A DNA stretch of 64,000 bases from assembly GCA_044464765.1 (NCBI GenBank), contig JBIQKZ010000003.1, forward strand, positions 193,170 to 257,169. Direction: 5' to 3'. The translations under genes were made by a program, and so were the position numbers. The stretch comes from JBIQKZ01 sp044464765 (GTDB lineage: Bacteria > Pseudomonadota > Gammaproteobacteria > Burkholderiales > Burkholderiaceae_B). Below are positions 56,563 through 64,000 of this stretch, one piece after another; position 1 is the stretch's first letter, and every line of letters begins with the position of its first letter. The notes beneath the pieces are model-generated. The model had not been told where the DNA came from. It made no database searches and saw only the letters and a program-made list of their open reading frames with translations.

Positions 56563-58125
56563 ATGAGCCTGCTTAGATCAGCGGCGACCATCAGCAGCTT
56601 TACGCTGATCTCCCGCATCACCGGATTGATCCGCGACATCCTGATCGCGGCCTCTTTCGGCGCCGGCCCGCTGACTGACGCATTCTGGGTGGCCTTTCGC
56701 ATTCCCAACCTGTTGCGTCGCCTGTTTGCCGAGGGCGCTTTCTCCCAGGCCTTCATTCCCATCCTGGGCCAGGCGCGCACCGAAAACCCGCCCGAAGCCG
56801 TTCAACGCCTGCTGGATCGCGTTGCGCTGCTGCTGACCACCGTGCTGATGGCCGTCACTGTCATTGGGATTCTGGCCGCTCCCTGGGTGGTCAGCGCGAT
56901 GGCCAGCGGCTTACTGGCAGAATCCCGCCAGGAGGCATTTGATTCGGCCGTCTGGATGACGCGGCTGATGTTTCCCTACATTGTGTGTATGTCGCTGGTG
57001 GCGTTTGCGTCCGGTGTGCTGAACACCTGGAGCCGTTTTGCCGTACCGGCGTTCACACCCGTGCTGCTCAACCTGTCAATGATCGGCGCCTGCCTATTCC
57101 TGACGACATACTTCGACGTGCCCATTCACGCGCTCGCGGCCGGGGTCATGATTGGCGGCCTCGCCCAGTTGATCGTGCAGTGGACCGCCCTGAAGCGATT
57201 GAACCTGGCGCCTCGCTTTTCGCTGCGCATCGGCCAGGCCTGGGCCGATCCCACCGTCAAGCACATCATGCGCCAGATGCTGCCCGCTATCCTGGGGGTC
57301 TCGGTCGCCCAAGTGTCTTTACTGATCAATACCAATATTGCCACCTGGCTGACCGCGGGAAGCGTTACGTGGCTATCGTTTGCCGACCGTCTCATGGAAT
57401 TTCCCACGGCACTGCTGGGCATCGCCCTGGGCACTGTCCTTCTGCCCAAGCTGTCCGCCGCCCACGCCCGGCAGGACCACGATGACTACAGCTCGCTACT
57501 CGATTGGGGTTTGAAGCTGGTGGTGCTGTTGGGCTTGCCCGCCGCACTCGGTATGGCCCTGCTATCCGAAGGCCTGGTCGCCACCCTATTCAACTATGGC
57601 GCCTTCAACGCTCACGACGTTGCCCAGACACGCCTGGCAGTCATCGCGTATTCGGCCGGAGTGCTGGGTTTGTTGTCGATCAAAATCCTCGCCCCGGGCT
57701 TTTACGCCAAGCAGGACATTCGCACGCCGGTCAAGATCGCCATCTTCGTTTTAATCTTCACCCAAGCGCTGAATGTCATCTTCGTGCCCCTGTTCGATCA
57801 CGCGGGCCTGGCTTTGTCCATTGGGCTGGGCGCTACAGTCAATGCGCTGTTGCTGCTTTTTCTGCTCCATCGACGTCGCGTCTACCAACCCGGCTCAGGG
57901 TGGGGCGTGTTCGCTCTACGCGCCCTCCCCGCCATGGCGGCTCTAGGCGCCGTTCTTGTGTATGCGAACCGTCATATCGACTGGCTGGCATTTGCAGGGC
58001 AAGGCGGCCAGCGCGCCCTCTGGCTGTTGGCGGTATTGGCCGCGGCCGGCGCCAGCTACTTCATCGTCTTGTTTTTATGTGGTTTTCGGCCACGCGACTT
58101 TACAAAACGCCCTTCTGTAATATAG
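56563..58125 (+). CDS. murJ: Lipid II flippase MurJ
   Basis: A 520-residue membrane protein with about 14 spans. The N-terminal signature is LISRITGLIRDILIAASFGA, then AFWVAFRIPNLLRRLFAEGA and FSQAFIPIL, typical of MurJ/MviN, including the conserved Arg residues of the central cavity. It flips lipid II across the inner membrane for peptidoglycan synthesis. It is followed by a repeat-bearing region and rpsT. Confidence 0.96.
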   Translation: MSLLRSAATISSFTLISRITGLIRDILIAASFGAGPLTDAFWVAFRIPNLLRRLFAEGAFSQAFIPILGQARTENPPEAVQRLLDRVALLLTTVLMAVTVIGILAAPWVVSAMASGLLAESRQEAFDSAVWMTRLMFPYIVCMSLVAFASGVLNTWSRFAVPAFTPVLLNLSMIGACLFLTTYFDVPIHALAAGVMIGGLAQLIVQWTALKRLNLAPRFSLRIGQAWADPTVKHIMRQMLPAILGVSVAQVSLLINTNIATWLTAGSVTWLSFADRLMEFPTALLGIALGTVLLPKLSAAHARQDHDDYSSLLDWGLKLVVLLGLPAALGMALLSEGLVATLFNYGAFNAHDVAQTRLAVIAYSAGVLGLLSIKILAPGFYAKQDIRTPVKIAIFVLIFTQALNVIFVPLFDHAGLALSIGLGATVNALLLLFLLHRRRVYQPGSGWGVFALRALPAMAALGAVLVYANRHIDWLAFAGQGGQRALWLLAVLAAAGASYFIVLFLCGFRPRDFTKRPSVI

Positions 58126-58183
58126 AATAGCTGTCTTTGCCGATTTAACTAGCCAGGCATGAGTATGCTTGGTGTGTATACGT

Positions 58184-58238
58184 GTAAACCCAGTACTAAC
58201 GTAAACCCAGTACAAACACGTGTAAACCCCGTACAAAC
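58184..58238 (+). repeat. Three near-identical 17-bp repeats upstream of rpsT
   Basis: GTAAACCCAGTACTAAC (58184-58200), GTAAACCCAGTACAAAC (58201-58217) and GTAAACCCCGTACAAAC (58222-58238) lie between murJ and rpsT. Each ends about 30 to 70 bases before the rpsT start, within its likely promoter or leader. Confidence 0.75.
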
Positions 58239-58267
58239 CTACAGACAGATCAGAATCTTAAATATAT

Positions 58268-58531
58268 ATGGCTAATACTGCACAAGCTCGCAAGCGCGCC
58301 CGCCAGTCGGTTGCACGCAACAAACACAATTCCAGCCTGCGCTCGATGCTGCGCACGTCAATCAAGCGCGTGCGTCAGGCGATCGAAGCCGGCGATAAAT
58401 CGGCCGCCAACGACGTCTTCCAAAAAGCCAGCAGCGTCATCGACCGCGTCGCCGACAAGAACATCATCCACAAGAACAAGGCGGCTCGCCATAAAAGCCG
58501 TCTTTCCGCCGCCATCAAGGCGCTGGCCTGA
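58268..58531 (+). CDS. rpsT: 30S ribosomal protein S20
   Basis: An 87-residue basic protein (MANTAQARKRARQSVARNKH at the start) with the family pattern KRVRQAIEAGDKSAAND and ending AIKALA. It binds 16S rRNA early in 30S assembly. It has no strong Shine-Dalgarno sequence, as in other rpsT genes subject to translational control. It is followed by a strong terminator. Confidence 0.97.
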   Translation: MANTAQARKRARQSVARNKHNSSLRSMLRTSIKRVRQAIEAGDKSAANDVFQKASSVIDRVADKNIIHKNKAARHKSRLSAAIKALA

Positions 58532-58580
58532 TCTAGCGACAGTCAGGTAGTTAGTCGGCATATTGGGCCAAGGCCCGACT

Positions 58581-58615
58581 AAGCCCCCTTCATTGACGAA
58601 GGGGGCTTTTGTTTT
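58581..58615 (+). terminator. Intrinsic terminator of rpsT
   Basis: AAGCCCCCTTC pairs with GAAGGGGGCTT around six bases, followed by a T-rich run. Strong and typical. Confidence 0.92.
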
Positions 58616-58744
58616 TGGCGTTTTGTTTTGAACGTTCGCTACGCCGCTTTTAAGCTGCGAAGGGTTTTGCACCTAACGACCAGGCTTGCGTCTTGAGGCG
58701 CCGAGCTATGGTGCGAGCAAAATTATTGTTGTAGTATCCACCGC

Positions 58745-59707
58745 ATGAATCCAGCAAAACCCACCCTTCTCCAGCTTCTTGCCCTGCCCATCGTACCCAA
58801 CGCGCAAGAACGCCTTGAACAGCACTTCAATGTCATCCGGCTTTGGGAGCACGAAGACCCCAACACCGCCATGCAAGAACACGTCCAGAGCATCGCTGTT
58901 CTGGTCACCAGCGCACTGACGGCCGCACGCACCCAGCTCATCCAGCAGCTTCCGGGCCTGCAGGCCATCTGCAGCGTCGGCGTGGGCTACGACAACATCG
59001 ATGTCGCACTGGCGCACGAAAGAGGGATACAGGTCAGCAACACTCCCGACGTGCTCAACGATTGCGTCGCAGACCTTACATGGGGACTGATTATTTCAAC
59101 CCTGCGCGAAACCGGGCGGGCTGAGCGCCATGTGCGCAACAACCAATGGGGACTTACCGTTGGTTCCCTTCCCCTGGGCCGCCGTGTCAGCGGCAAACGG
59201 CTGGGCATTGTGGGCCTTGGCCGGGTCGGCCTCGCAGTCGCGCAGCGGTCCGCGGGGTTTGCCATGGATGTCCGCTACCACAATCGAAAGCCTCGCAACG
59301 ATGTCCCCTGGCTCTACGAAAGCAGCCTGGCCGAACTGGCTGAGTGGGCTGATATTCTTGTTGTTGCCACCGTTGGCGGCGCCGACACCCGACACCTGAT
59401 CAACCAGGAGATCCTGGATGCACTGGGTCCTGAAGGCTTTCTGATCAACGTCGCGCGGGGCTCGGTCGTCGACGAGAAAGCTTTGGTCAAAGCGTTGCAA
59501 AATGGCGCGATTGCGGGTGCAGGGCTTGATGTCTTCGAGGCGGAGCCCTCGGTGCCCGATGCACTGAAAACGTTGGACAACGTCGTACTGCTGCCCCATA
59601 TTGCCAGCGCGACGCTGGAAACCCGGCAAGCCATGGTGAATCTCATGCTGGACAACGTCGAGGCCTTTGCCACCACAGGCAAGGTGCTGACACCCGTTAC
59701 CGCCTAA
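58745..59707 (+). CDS. D-isomer 2-hydroxyacid dehydrogenase (glyoxylate/hydroxypyruvate type)
   Basis: A 320-residue NAD(P)-dependent dehydrogenase: VGVGYDNIDVALAHERGI, the Rossmann motif LGIVGLGRVGLAVAQR, the catalytic Arg in LINVARGSVVDEKAL, the Glu in GLDVFEAEPSVPDAL, and the His in LLPHIASATLETR. This is the GhrB/2-ketogluconate reductase-like subgroup. It reduces glyoxylate or hydroxypyruvate-type 2-keto acids; the actual substrate is not deducible. Confidence 0.9.
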   Translation: MNPAKPTLLQLLALPIVPNAQERLEQHFNVIRLWEHEDPNTAMQEHVQSIAVLVTSALTAARTQLIQQLPGLQAICSVGVGYDNIDVALAHERGIQVSNTPDVLNDCVADLTWGLIISTLRETGRAERHVRNNQWGLTVGSLPLGRRVSGKRLGIVGLGRVGLAVAQRSAGFAMDVRYHNRKPRNDVPWLYESSLAELAEWADILVVATVGGADTRHLINQEILDALGPEGFLINVARGSVVDEKALVKALQNGAIAGAGLDVFEAEPSVPDALKTLDNVVLLPHIASATLETRQAMVNLMLDNVEAFATTGKVLTPVTA

Positions 59708-59714
59708 AAAGGAA

Positions 59715-60020
59715 TCAGGCCGGCTCCTGAGGCGGGGGCAGCCCGGATGTTTTCAACTGATTGTCGTGCGCGAAGGCTTCCACAAAGTTCCAGGCCAGCG
59801 GCTCGAGATCGCGTAGCCGGGGATCAACCGCCACACAGCGCACGCCATCGACAACCATGGGAACAACATAGGGTGAATATGTCAGGTAACTGCCTACCGA
59901 ACCGGGTGGCCGGAACCGCGACATAACGCCCGAAAGCCGCTCCGCCCAATCGCTGGGGCGAAAACGCTGCCCGTCCAGCGTAATGCCATGAATAATGAAT
60001 CGCTGCACAGTATCTGACAT
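59715..60020 (-). CDS. DUF3579 family protein
   Basis: A 101-residue protein with the family pattern FIIHGITLDGQRFRPSDWAE, RFRPPGSVGSYLTYSPYV and FVEAFAHDN. The family is largely betaproteobacterial and usually sits beside argF. Its function is not established. It is divergent from argF, and the 100 bases between them should hold both promoters. Confidence 0.88.
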   Translation of the reverse strand: MSDTVQRFIIHGITLDGQRFRPSDWAERLSGVMSRFRPPGSVGSYLTYSPYVVPMVVDGVRCVAVDPRLRDLEPLAWNFVEAFAHDNQLKTSGLPPPQEPA

Positions 60021-60121
60021 AAAATTCTAAAGACTGATTATACGCAATGCGTCGCACAGGGCTTTCCGCCTAGCCGGCAAAATTGTATATGATAGCCTTT
60101 ACCCCAACCATTAGGCTCGAC

Positions 60122-61060
60122 ATGTCTCACGCATCACCGCAACCAGGCCCTTTGCGCCATTTCTTGCAGTTTTCCGACTTCACCCGGGACGAAATCAACT
60201 ATCTGTTTACTCGCGCCCAACTGATCAAGGCAAAATTCAAGCGCTACGAAGCCCACCACACCTTGCATGACCGCAATCTGGCCATGGTGTTCGAGAAAGC
60301 CAGCACCCGCACCCGTGTGTCTTTTGAGGCCGGCATGTACCAATTGGGCGGATCCGTTATTCATCTAACCACGGGCGATTCCCAACTGGGCCGATCCGAG
60401 CCCATCGAAGACACAGCACGTGTTATTTCACGCATGGTCGACCTGGTCATGATCCGCACGTTCGAACAAACCCGCATCGAACGCTTTGCCGCGCACTCAC
60501 GCGTGCCCGTCATCAACGGCCTGACGAACGAGTTCCATCCCTGCCAGATCCTGGCCGACATCTTCACGTTTATCGAGCATCTTGGTCCCATCGAAGGTAA
60601 AACCGTGGCCTGGATCGGCGATGCCAACAACATGGCCTACACCTGGCTACAAGCGGCCGACATGCTGGGCTTCCAGCTGCATGTGTCAACGCCCCCCGGC
60701 TATGCCCTGGATCCGGACCGTATCGAGCAGCCTTCCGAAAAGGTGCTGAAACAATTCGCCAACCCCATGGACGCCTGCCAAGGCGCGCATCTGGTCACCA
60801 CCGATGTCTGGACCAGCATGGGTTACGAAGCCGAAAATGAAGAACGCCGCCGCGCCTTCGCCGATTGGTGCGTCGACGCCGACATGATGTCTGTCGCCGA
60901 CCCCAAAGCCATCTTCATGCACTGCCTGCCGGCCCACCGCGGCGAAGAAGTTACGGCGGAAGTCATCGACGGCCACCAAAGCGTCGTGTGGGACGAAGCC
61001 GAAAACCGCATGCATGTACAAAAAGCATTAATGGAGTTCCTGCTTCTGGGACATGTATAG
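60122..61060 (+). CDS. argF: Ornithine carbamoyltransferase
   Basis: A 312-residue transcarbamoylase: the carbamoyl phosphate motif in KASTRTRVSFEAGM, the FHPCQILADIF motif, the ornithine-loop region (VWTSMGYEAE) and HCLPAHRGEEV with the catalytic Cys. It makes citrulline from ornithine and carbamoyl phosphate. The start MSHASPQPGPLRHF at 60122 fits the family; an upstream ATG at 60083 is possible. Confidence 0.95.
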   Translation: MSHASPQPGPLRHFLQFSDFTRDEINYLFTRAQLIKAKFKRYEAHHTLHDRNLAMVFEKASTRTRVSFEAGMYQLGGSVIHLTTGDSQLGRSEPIEDTARVISRMVDLVMIRTFEQTRIERFAAHSRVPVINGLTNEFHPCQILADIFTFIEHLGPIEGKTVAWIGDANNMAYTWLQAADMLGFQLHVSTPPGYALDPDRIEQPSEKVLKQFANPMDACQGAHLVTTDVWTSMGYEAENEERRRAFADWCVDADMMSVADPKAIFMHCLPAHRGEEVTAEVIDGHQSVVWDEAENRMHVQKALMEFLLLGHV

Positions 61061-61181
61061 AACCCGGGCGAGGCTCGCGATCCGCATGTTGGGGCCTTGC
61101 TGATGCACATTCCAATCAAGAAAGCCGGCTGGTTCTGAACCCAGCCCGCTTTACATTGCCCCGATACCCAGGAACGCGGTA

Positions 61182-62531
61182 TCAGTCGTTCTTGGCGTTT
61201 GCGCTGTCGTCGGTCAGGCCCGGCAAGGCTGTTCCTGAAGCCGGCGCCAGCAAGCCGGCCTTGACGTAGGTAAACAGCTTGTCGCGCGTGTCGACAATAT
61301 CGAGATTACGCATGGTGAGCTGGCCAATGCGATCGCGCGGCGAGAATGACGATTCGCCTTTTTCCATCGTAAGCCGCTCGGCCTGATACGTAAGATTGGG
61401 TGAAACCGTATCAAGAATGGAATAATCGTTGCCACGCCGCAGCTCGAGCGTCACCGTACCCGTAATGGCTCGCGCCACCCAACGCTGGGATGCTTCACGC
61501 AGCATCAAGGCCTGCGGATCGAACCACCGGCCTTGATACAGCAGCCGTCCCAACTTGCGGCCGTTTTCGCGATATTGCTCGATGGTGTCTTCGTTGTGAA
61601 TGCCCGTAACCAGACGTTCGTAGGCGATATAAAGCAAGGCCAGACCAGGCGCCTCGTAGATGCCCCTGCTTTTCGCCTCGATGATGCGGTTTTCTATTTG
61701 ATCGCTCATGCCCAGACCGTGACGCCCGCCAATACGATTAGCTTCCATCAGCAGTTCGACACTGTCGGAAAACTCGACACCATTCAACGCCACCGGCCGC
61801 CCTTCCTCGAAACGAATCGACACCTCTTCGGCCTTGACCTGGACATCGTCACGCCAAAACGCCACGCCCATGATGGGCTGGACGATCCGGATGCCCGAGT
61901 TCAGATATTCAAGATCCTTGGCTTCGTGCGTTGCGCCCAGCATGTTGGAATCGGTGGAATAAGCCTTTTCCGCCGACATCTTGTAGTCGAACCCTGCTGC
62001 GCGCATGTACTCGGACATTTCAGCCCGTCCGCCCAGCTCGTCGATGAAAGCCTGGTCCAGCCACGGCTTGTAGATTTGCAAGGCCGGGTTTGTCAGCAGG
62101 CCATAACGGTAAAACCGTTCGATGTCGTTGCCTTTGTAGGTGCTGCCATCGCCCCAGATGTTAACGTCGTCTTCCTTCATGGCCGCCACCAGCATGGTGC
62201 CCGTAACGGCCCGCCCGATTGGCGTTGTATTGAAATACGTCACACCCGCAGTCGACACATGGAAAGCCCCACACTGCAGGGCGGCAATGCCTTCGGCCAC
62301 TAATTGCGAACGGCAATCGACCAGACGCGCCTTGGTGGCACCGTATTCCAGCGCTCGCTTCGGAATGACATCGTAATCAGGCTCGTCGGGCTGGCCAAGG
62401 TTGGCGGTATAGGCATAGGGGATGGACCCCTTGTGTTTCATCCAGAGCAAGGCGGCGCTGGTATCCAGGCCACCCGAAAAAGCAATGCCGACCTTTTGGC
62501 CGATGGGAACGTTCTGAAGAATGGTTGTCAT
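61182..62531 (-). CDS. argG: Argininosuccinate synthase
   Basis: A 449-residue protein of the longer (E. coli-like) form: PP-loop KVGIAFSGGLDTSAALLW, the citrulline/aspartate region STAGVTYFNTTPIGRAV, DGSTYKGNDIERFYRYGL and IGGRHGLGMSDQIENRI. It joins citrulline and aspartate in arginine synthesis. It converges with argF, with 120 gene-free bases between their 3' ends. Confidence 0.95.
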   Translation of the reverse strand: MTTILQNVPIGQKVGIAFSGGLDTSAALLWMKHKGSIPYAYTANLGQPDEPDYDVIPKRALEYGATKARLVDCRSQLVAEGIAALQCGAFHVSTAGVTYFNTTPIGRAVTGTMLVAAMKEDDVNIWGDGSTYKGNDIERFYRYGLLTNPALQIYKPWLDQAFIDELGGRAEMSEYMRAAGFDYKMSAEKAYSTDSNMLGATHEAKDLEYLNSGIRIVQPIMGVAFWRDDVQVKAEEVSIRFEEGRPVALNGVEFSDSVELLMEANRIGGRHGLGMSDQIENRIIEAKSRGIYEAPGLALLYIAYERLVTGIHNEDTIEQYRENGRKLGRLLYQGRWFDPQALMLREASQRWVARAITGTVTLELRRGNDYSILDTVSPNLTYQAERLTMEKGESSFSPRDRIGQLTMRNLDIVDTRDKLFTYVKAGLLAPASGTALPGLTDDSANAKND

Positions 62532-62577
62532 TGTTTGCGCACACTAGAAAAGCAGGAACTTTGAATATGCGATTCTA

Positions 62578-63219
62578 CTACGTAAGCGATGCATCCATCC
62601 CACGCCGACGCGCCAGATCCTGCGGAGTGTCGATGTCCTGGACCACGCCGGCTGTATCGACAGGCACAAGGCACAGCGCATCGACGTGGCGCTGGATCAG
62701 TTGGCGCGCACCCTCGTCGCCCTCCATTTGCCGCAAATCGGCAACCCGTTCCGCTGCCCATAGGACGGGATTGCCGCGCTTGCCGGCATACACGGGCTGA
62801 CAGACTTGCGGGCTGCCGCTGCGATATGCCTGGATCAACGCGTTCATGATGCCGGCGTCGACATCGGGCATGTCGCCCAGGCACACCAAGACGGCATGGC
62901 CGGCCTGGACCGCGTGCGCACCCGCGCGCACCGATGCGCCCAAGCCTTCCCGGTAATCGGAGTTAACGACAAAGTCCACCTTCAGCCCCGACAAAGCACG
63001 TTGAACCTGTTCCGCTTCGTGGCCCAGCACAACCACCACCCTGTCGCACAAAGACGCCAGCGCCTGGCGCGTTGTCGTGCGCACCATGACTTCGCTGTTG
63101 ATGGAGGCCAGCAGCTTATTCAACGAACCCATGCGTCGACTTAAACCACCCGCAAGCACAAGAGCCGTAACCGGCTTGGCCGTGGAGGGAGCTTGATTAG
63201 CTGGAAGAATATCGGGCAT
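62578..63219 (-). CDS. MobA/MocA-like nucleotidyltransferase
   Basis: A 213-residue protein: N-terminal NTP-binding signature ALVLAGGLSRRMGSLNKLLA, then VVVLGHEAEQVQRAL and the metal-binding VLVCLGDMPDVDAG. This is the MocA-type group (molybdenum cofactor cytidylyl- or guanylyltransferases and relatives). It probably transfers a nucleotide to molybdopterin for a xanthine-dehydrogenase-like enzyme, but no molybdoenzyme genes are in the window. It ends 46 bases from the argG start. Confidence 0.85.
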   Translation of the reverse strand: MPDILPANQAPSTAKPVTALVLAGGLSRRMGSLNKLLASINSEVMVRTTTRQALASLCDRVVVVLGHEAEQVQRALSGLKVDFVVNSDYREGLGASVRAGAHAVQAGHAVLVCLGDMPDVDAGIMNALIQAYRSGSPQVCQPVYAGKRGNPVLWAAERVADLRQMEGDEGARQLIQRHVDALCLVPVDTAGVVQDIDTPQDLARRRGMDASLT

Positions 63220-63266
63220 GGCTTCGTTTCATTCGACACTGAATTTTGCTAGAATAACCCTCTTTT

Positions 63267-63342
<76 letters not shown>

Positions 63343-63350
63343 TTCAGATT

Positions 63351-63379
63351 CGCCTGACCTCTTTCGGTCAGGCGTTTTT
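63351..63379 (+). terminator. Terminator of the tRNA-Ala gene
   Basis: CGCCTGACC pairs with GGTCAGGCG around six bases, followed by TTTTTG and TTT. It starts nine bases after the CCA end. Confidence 0.93.
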
Positions 63380-63498
63380 GTTTGCGGAACGCCATTGACG
63401 CGGGATACTCGTCAAGTTGGGACATGTGGTGGCCCCCTAATTCGATATTGCGGGGCCTGCCGCTCGGCCTCATAATACTGTCATCGGCGTTGTGTATC

Positions 63499-64000
63499 AT
63501 GGCTTTACACAACGCATCAATTTTCCGACATAAGGATCGGGAGCACCGCTTGCACAGGGCACACTACAGGCTTTTGCTGACGATCGCACGAATGCCCAAG
63601 GCGTTCACCTATGGGGCGGGCGCTGTACTTGCCATCGTTTTGATGCTGGCAACCGCAAGCACCGTATTATGGGTGGATCAAAGCAAGCTATCCGCGCAGC
63701 ATCAACGCACCATGGATACGGCACGGGCCATTACCGCCGAAAGCGACGCCCTGCTGGAGCACCTGAATTGGCATGGCGACCTGCTCTGCGACCGCACCAG
63801 CCTGATCCATCTGAATGAACACCTGCTACGCTCCCGGTTCTTTCGGGAGATCGGCCAACTGGACGCCGACCGGCGACTGATCTGCTCGACCGCATTGGGC
63901 CTTCTGCACGAACCGGTCAAGGGCGATTATCCCGTTATCACCTCGCACCTGGGGCGCCAGTTCCTGAATAACGTGCCGTTGCAAATGGCCAATAAAACCC
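63499..64000 (+). CDS. CSS-motif sensor, probable EAL phosphodiesterase (3' end outside window)
   Basis: The open frame runs to the window end (167 codons, no stop). After a basic N-terminus comes a membrane span (AFTYGAGAVLAIVLMLATAS), then a periplasmic region containing RLICSTALG, the CSS-type motif (Cys, here C-S-T) found before EAL domains in PdeC-like c-di-GMP phosphodiesterases, with a second Cys (LLCDRTSL) to form the disulfide. The EAL part is not in the window. The ATG at 63499 is used; a TTG at 63550 with GGGAG upstream is an alternative start. Confidence 0.72.
   Translation, partial: MALHNASIFRHKDREHRLHRAHYRLLLTIARMPKAFTYGAGAVLAIVLMLATASTVLWVDQSKLSAQHQRTMDTARAITAESDALLEHLNWHGDLLCDRTSLIHLNEHLLRSRFFREIGQLDADRRLICSTALGLLHEPVKGDYPVITSHLGRQFLNNVPLQMANKT

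Overview
The window looks like a Betaproteobacterium of the order Burkholderiales, most likely Alcaligenaceae (Bordetella/Achromobacter/Pusillimonas-like). This is inferred from the gene families and gene order on the right: dapC-dapD-dapE-prmB, ribF-ileS-lspA, exbB-exbD-lpxK-ycaR-kdsB-adk, a DUF3579 gene beside argF, and a pqiABC-clpA-clpS block. No species can be named from sequence reading alone.

Positions 1 to about 22,149 are the early half of a temperate, lambda-like prophage inserted at the 3' end of a tRNA-Leu(UAG) gene. Next to the tRNA is a tyrosine integrase (minus strand) that converges on an excisionase-like gene. A long plus-strand operon (about 9.2-21.0 kb) carries recombination genes (Erf-type annealing protein, YqaJ exonuclease, SSB), four HNH-type or HNH-like genes and many small overlapping ORFs. 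A minus-strand operon (6.6 kb down to 1) carries a Cro-like repressor, unknown early genes, a YbcO-type nuclease, a Rha-type regulator, O-like and DnaC-like replication proteins and a RuvC-like resolvase. The prophage continues leftward out of the window. Structural genes and the second attachment site are not seen.

Between the two operons lies the immunity region (about 6.4-9.2 kb). It holds a cro-like and a cI-like gene, and two control regions with matching 11-bp palindromes (AACAC-N-GTGTT and degenerate forms) spaced 21-24 bp apart. One pair of overlapping mirror-image promoters serves the divergent repressor genes, and a third promoter with a palindrome in its spacer starts the plus operon. 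The cI-like repressor is too short to hold an S24 self-cleavage domain. A separate small gene (8911-9114) lies behind a LexA box matching 17 of 20 consensus bases. A LexA-controlled antirepressor is therefore the most attractive hypothesis for induction. A DUF3800 gene and a tail-anchored membrane protein gene also sit here as accessory genes. The plus operon begins with a nut-like boxA/boxB element ahead of weak terminators, which suggests antitermination.

From 22.2 kb onward the window is chromosomal housekeeping DNA: lysine/diaminopimelate synthesis (dapC, dapD, dapE), release-factor or ribosomal-protein methylation (prmB), an ABC-F ATPase, uvrD, a membrane desaturase, rRNA methylation, purN, ribF-ileS-lspA, coaBC-dut, the pqiABC lipid-transport system, clpA/clpS, a cold-shock protein, a thiolase, sodB, xseA, an exbBD-lpxK-kdsB-adk envelope cluster, an SDR, murJ, rpsT, a 2-hydroxyacid dehydrogenase, argF, argG, a MobA/MocA-like nucleotidyltransferase, tRNA-Ala(CGC) and the start of a CSS-motif signalling protein cut by the window end.
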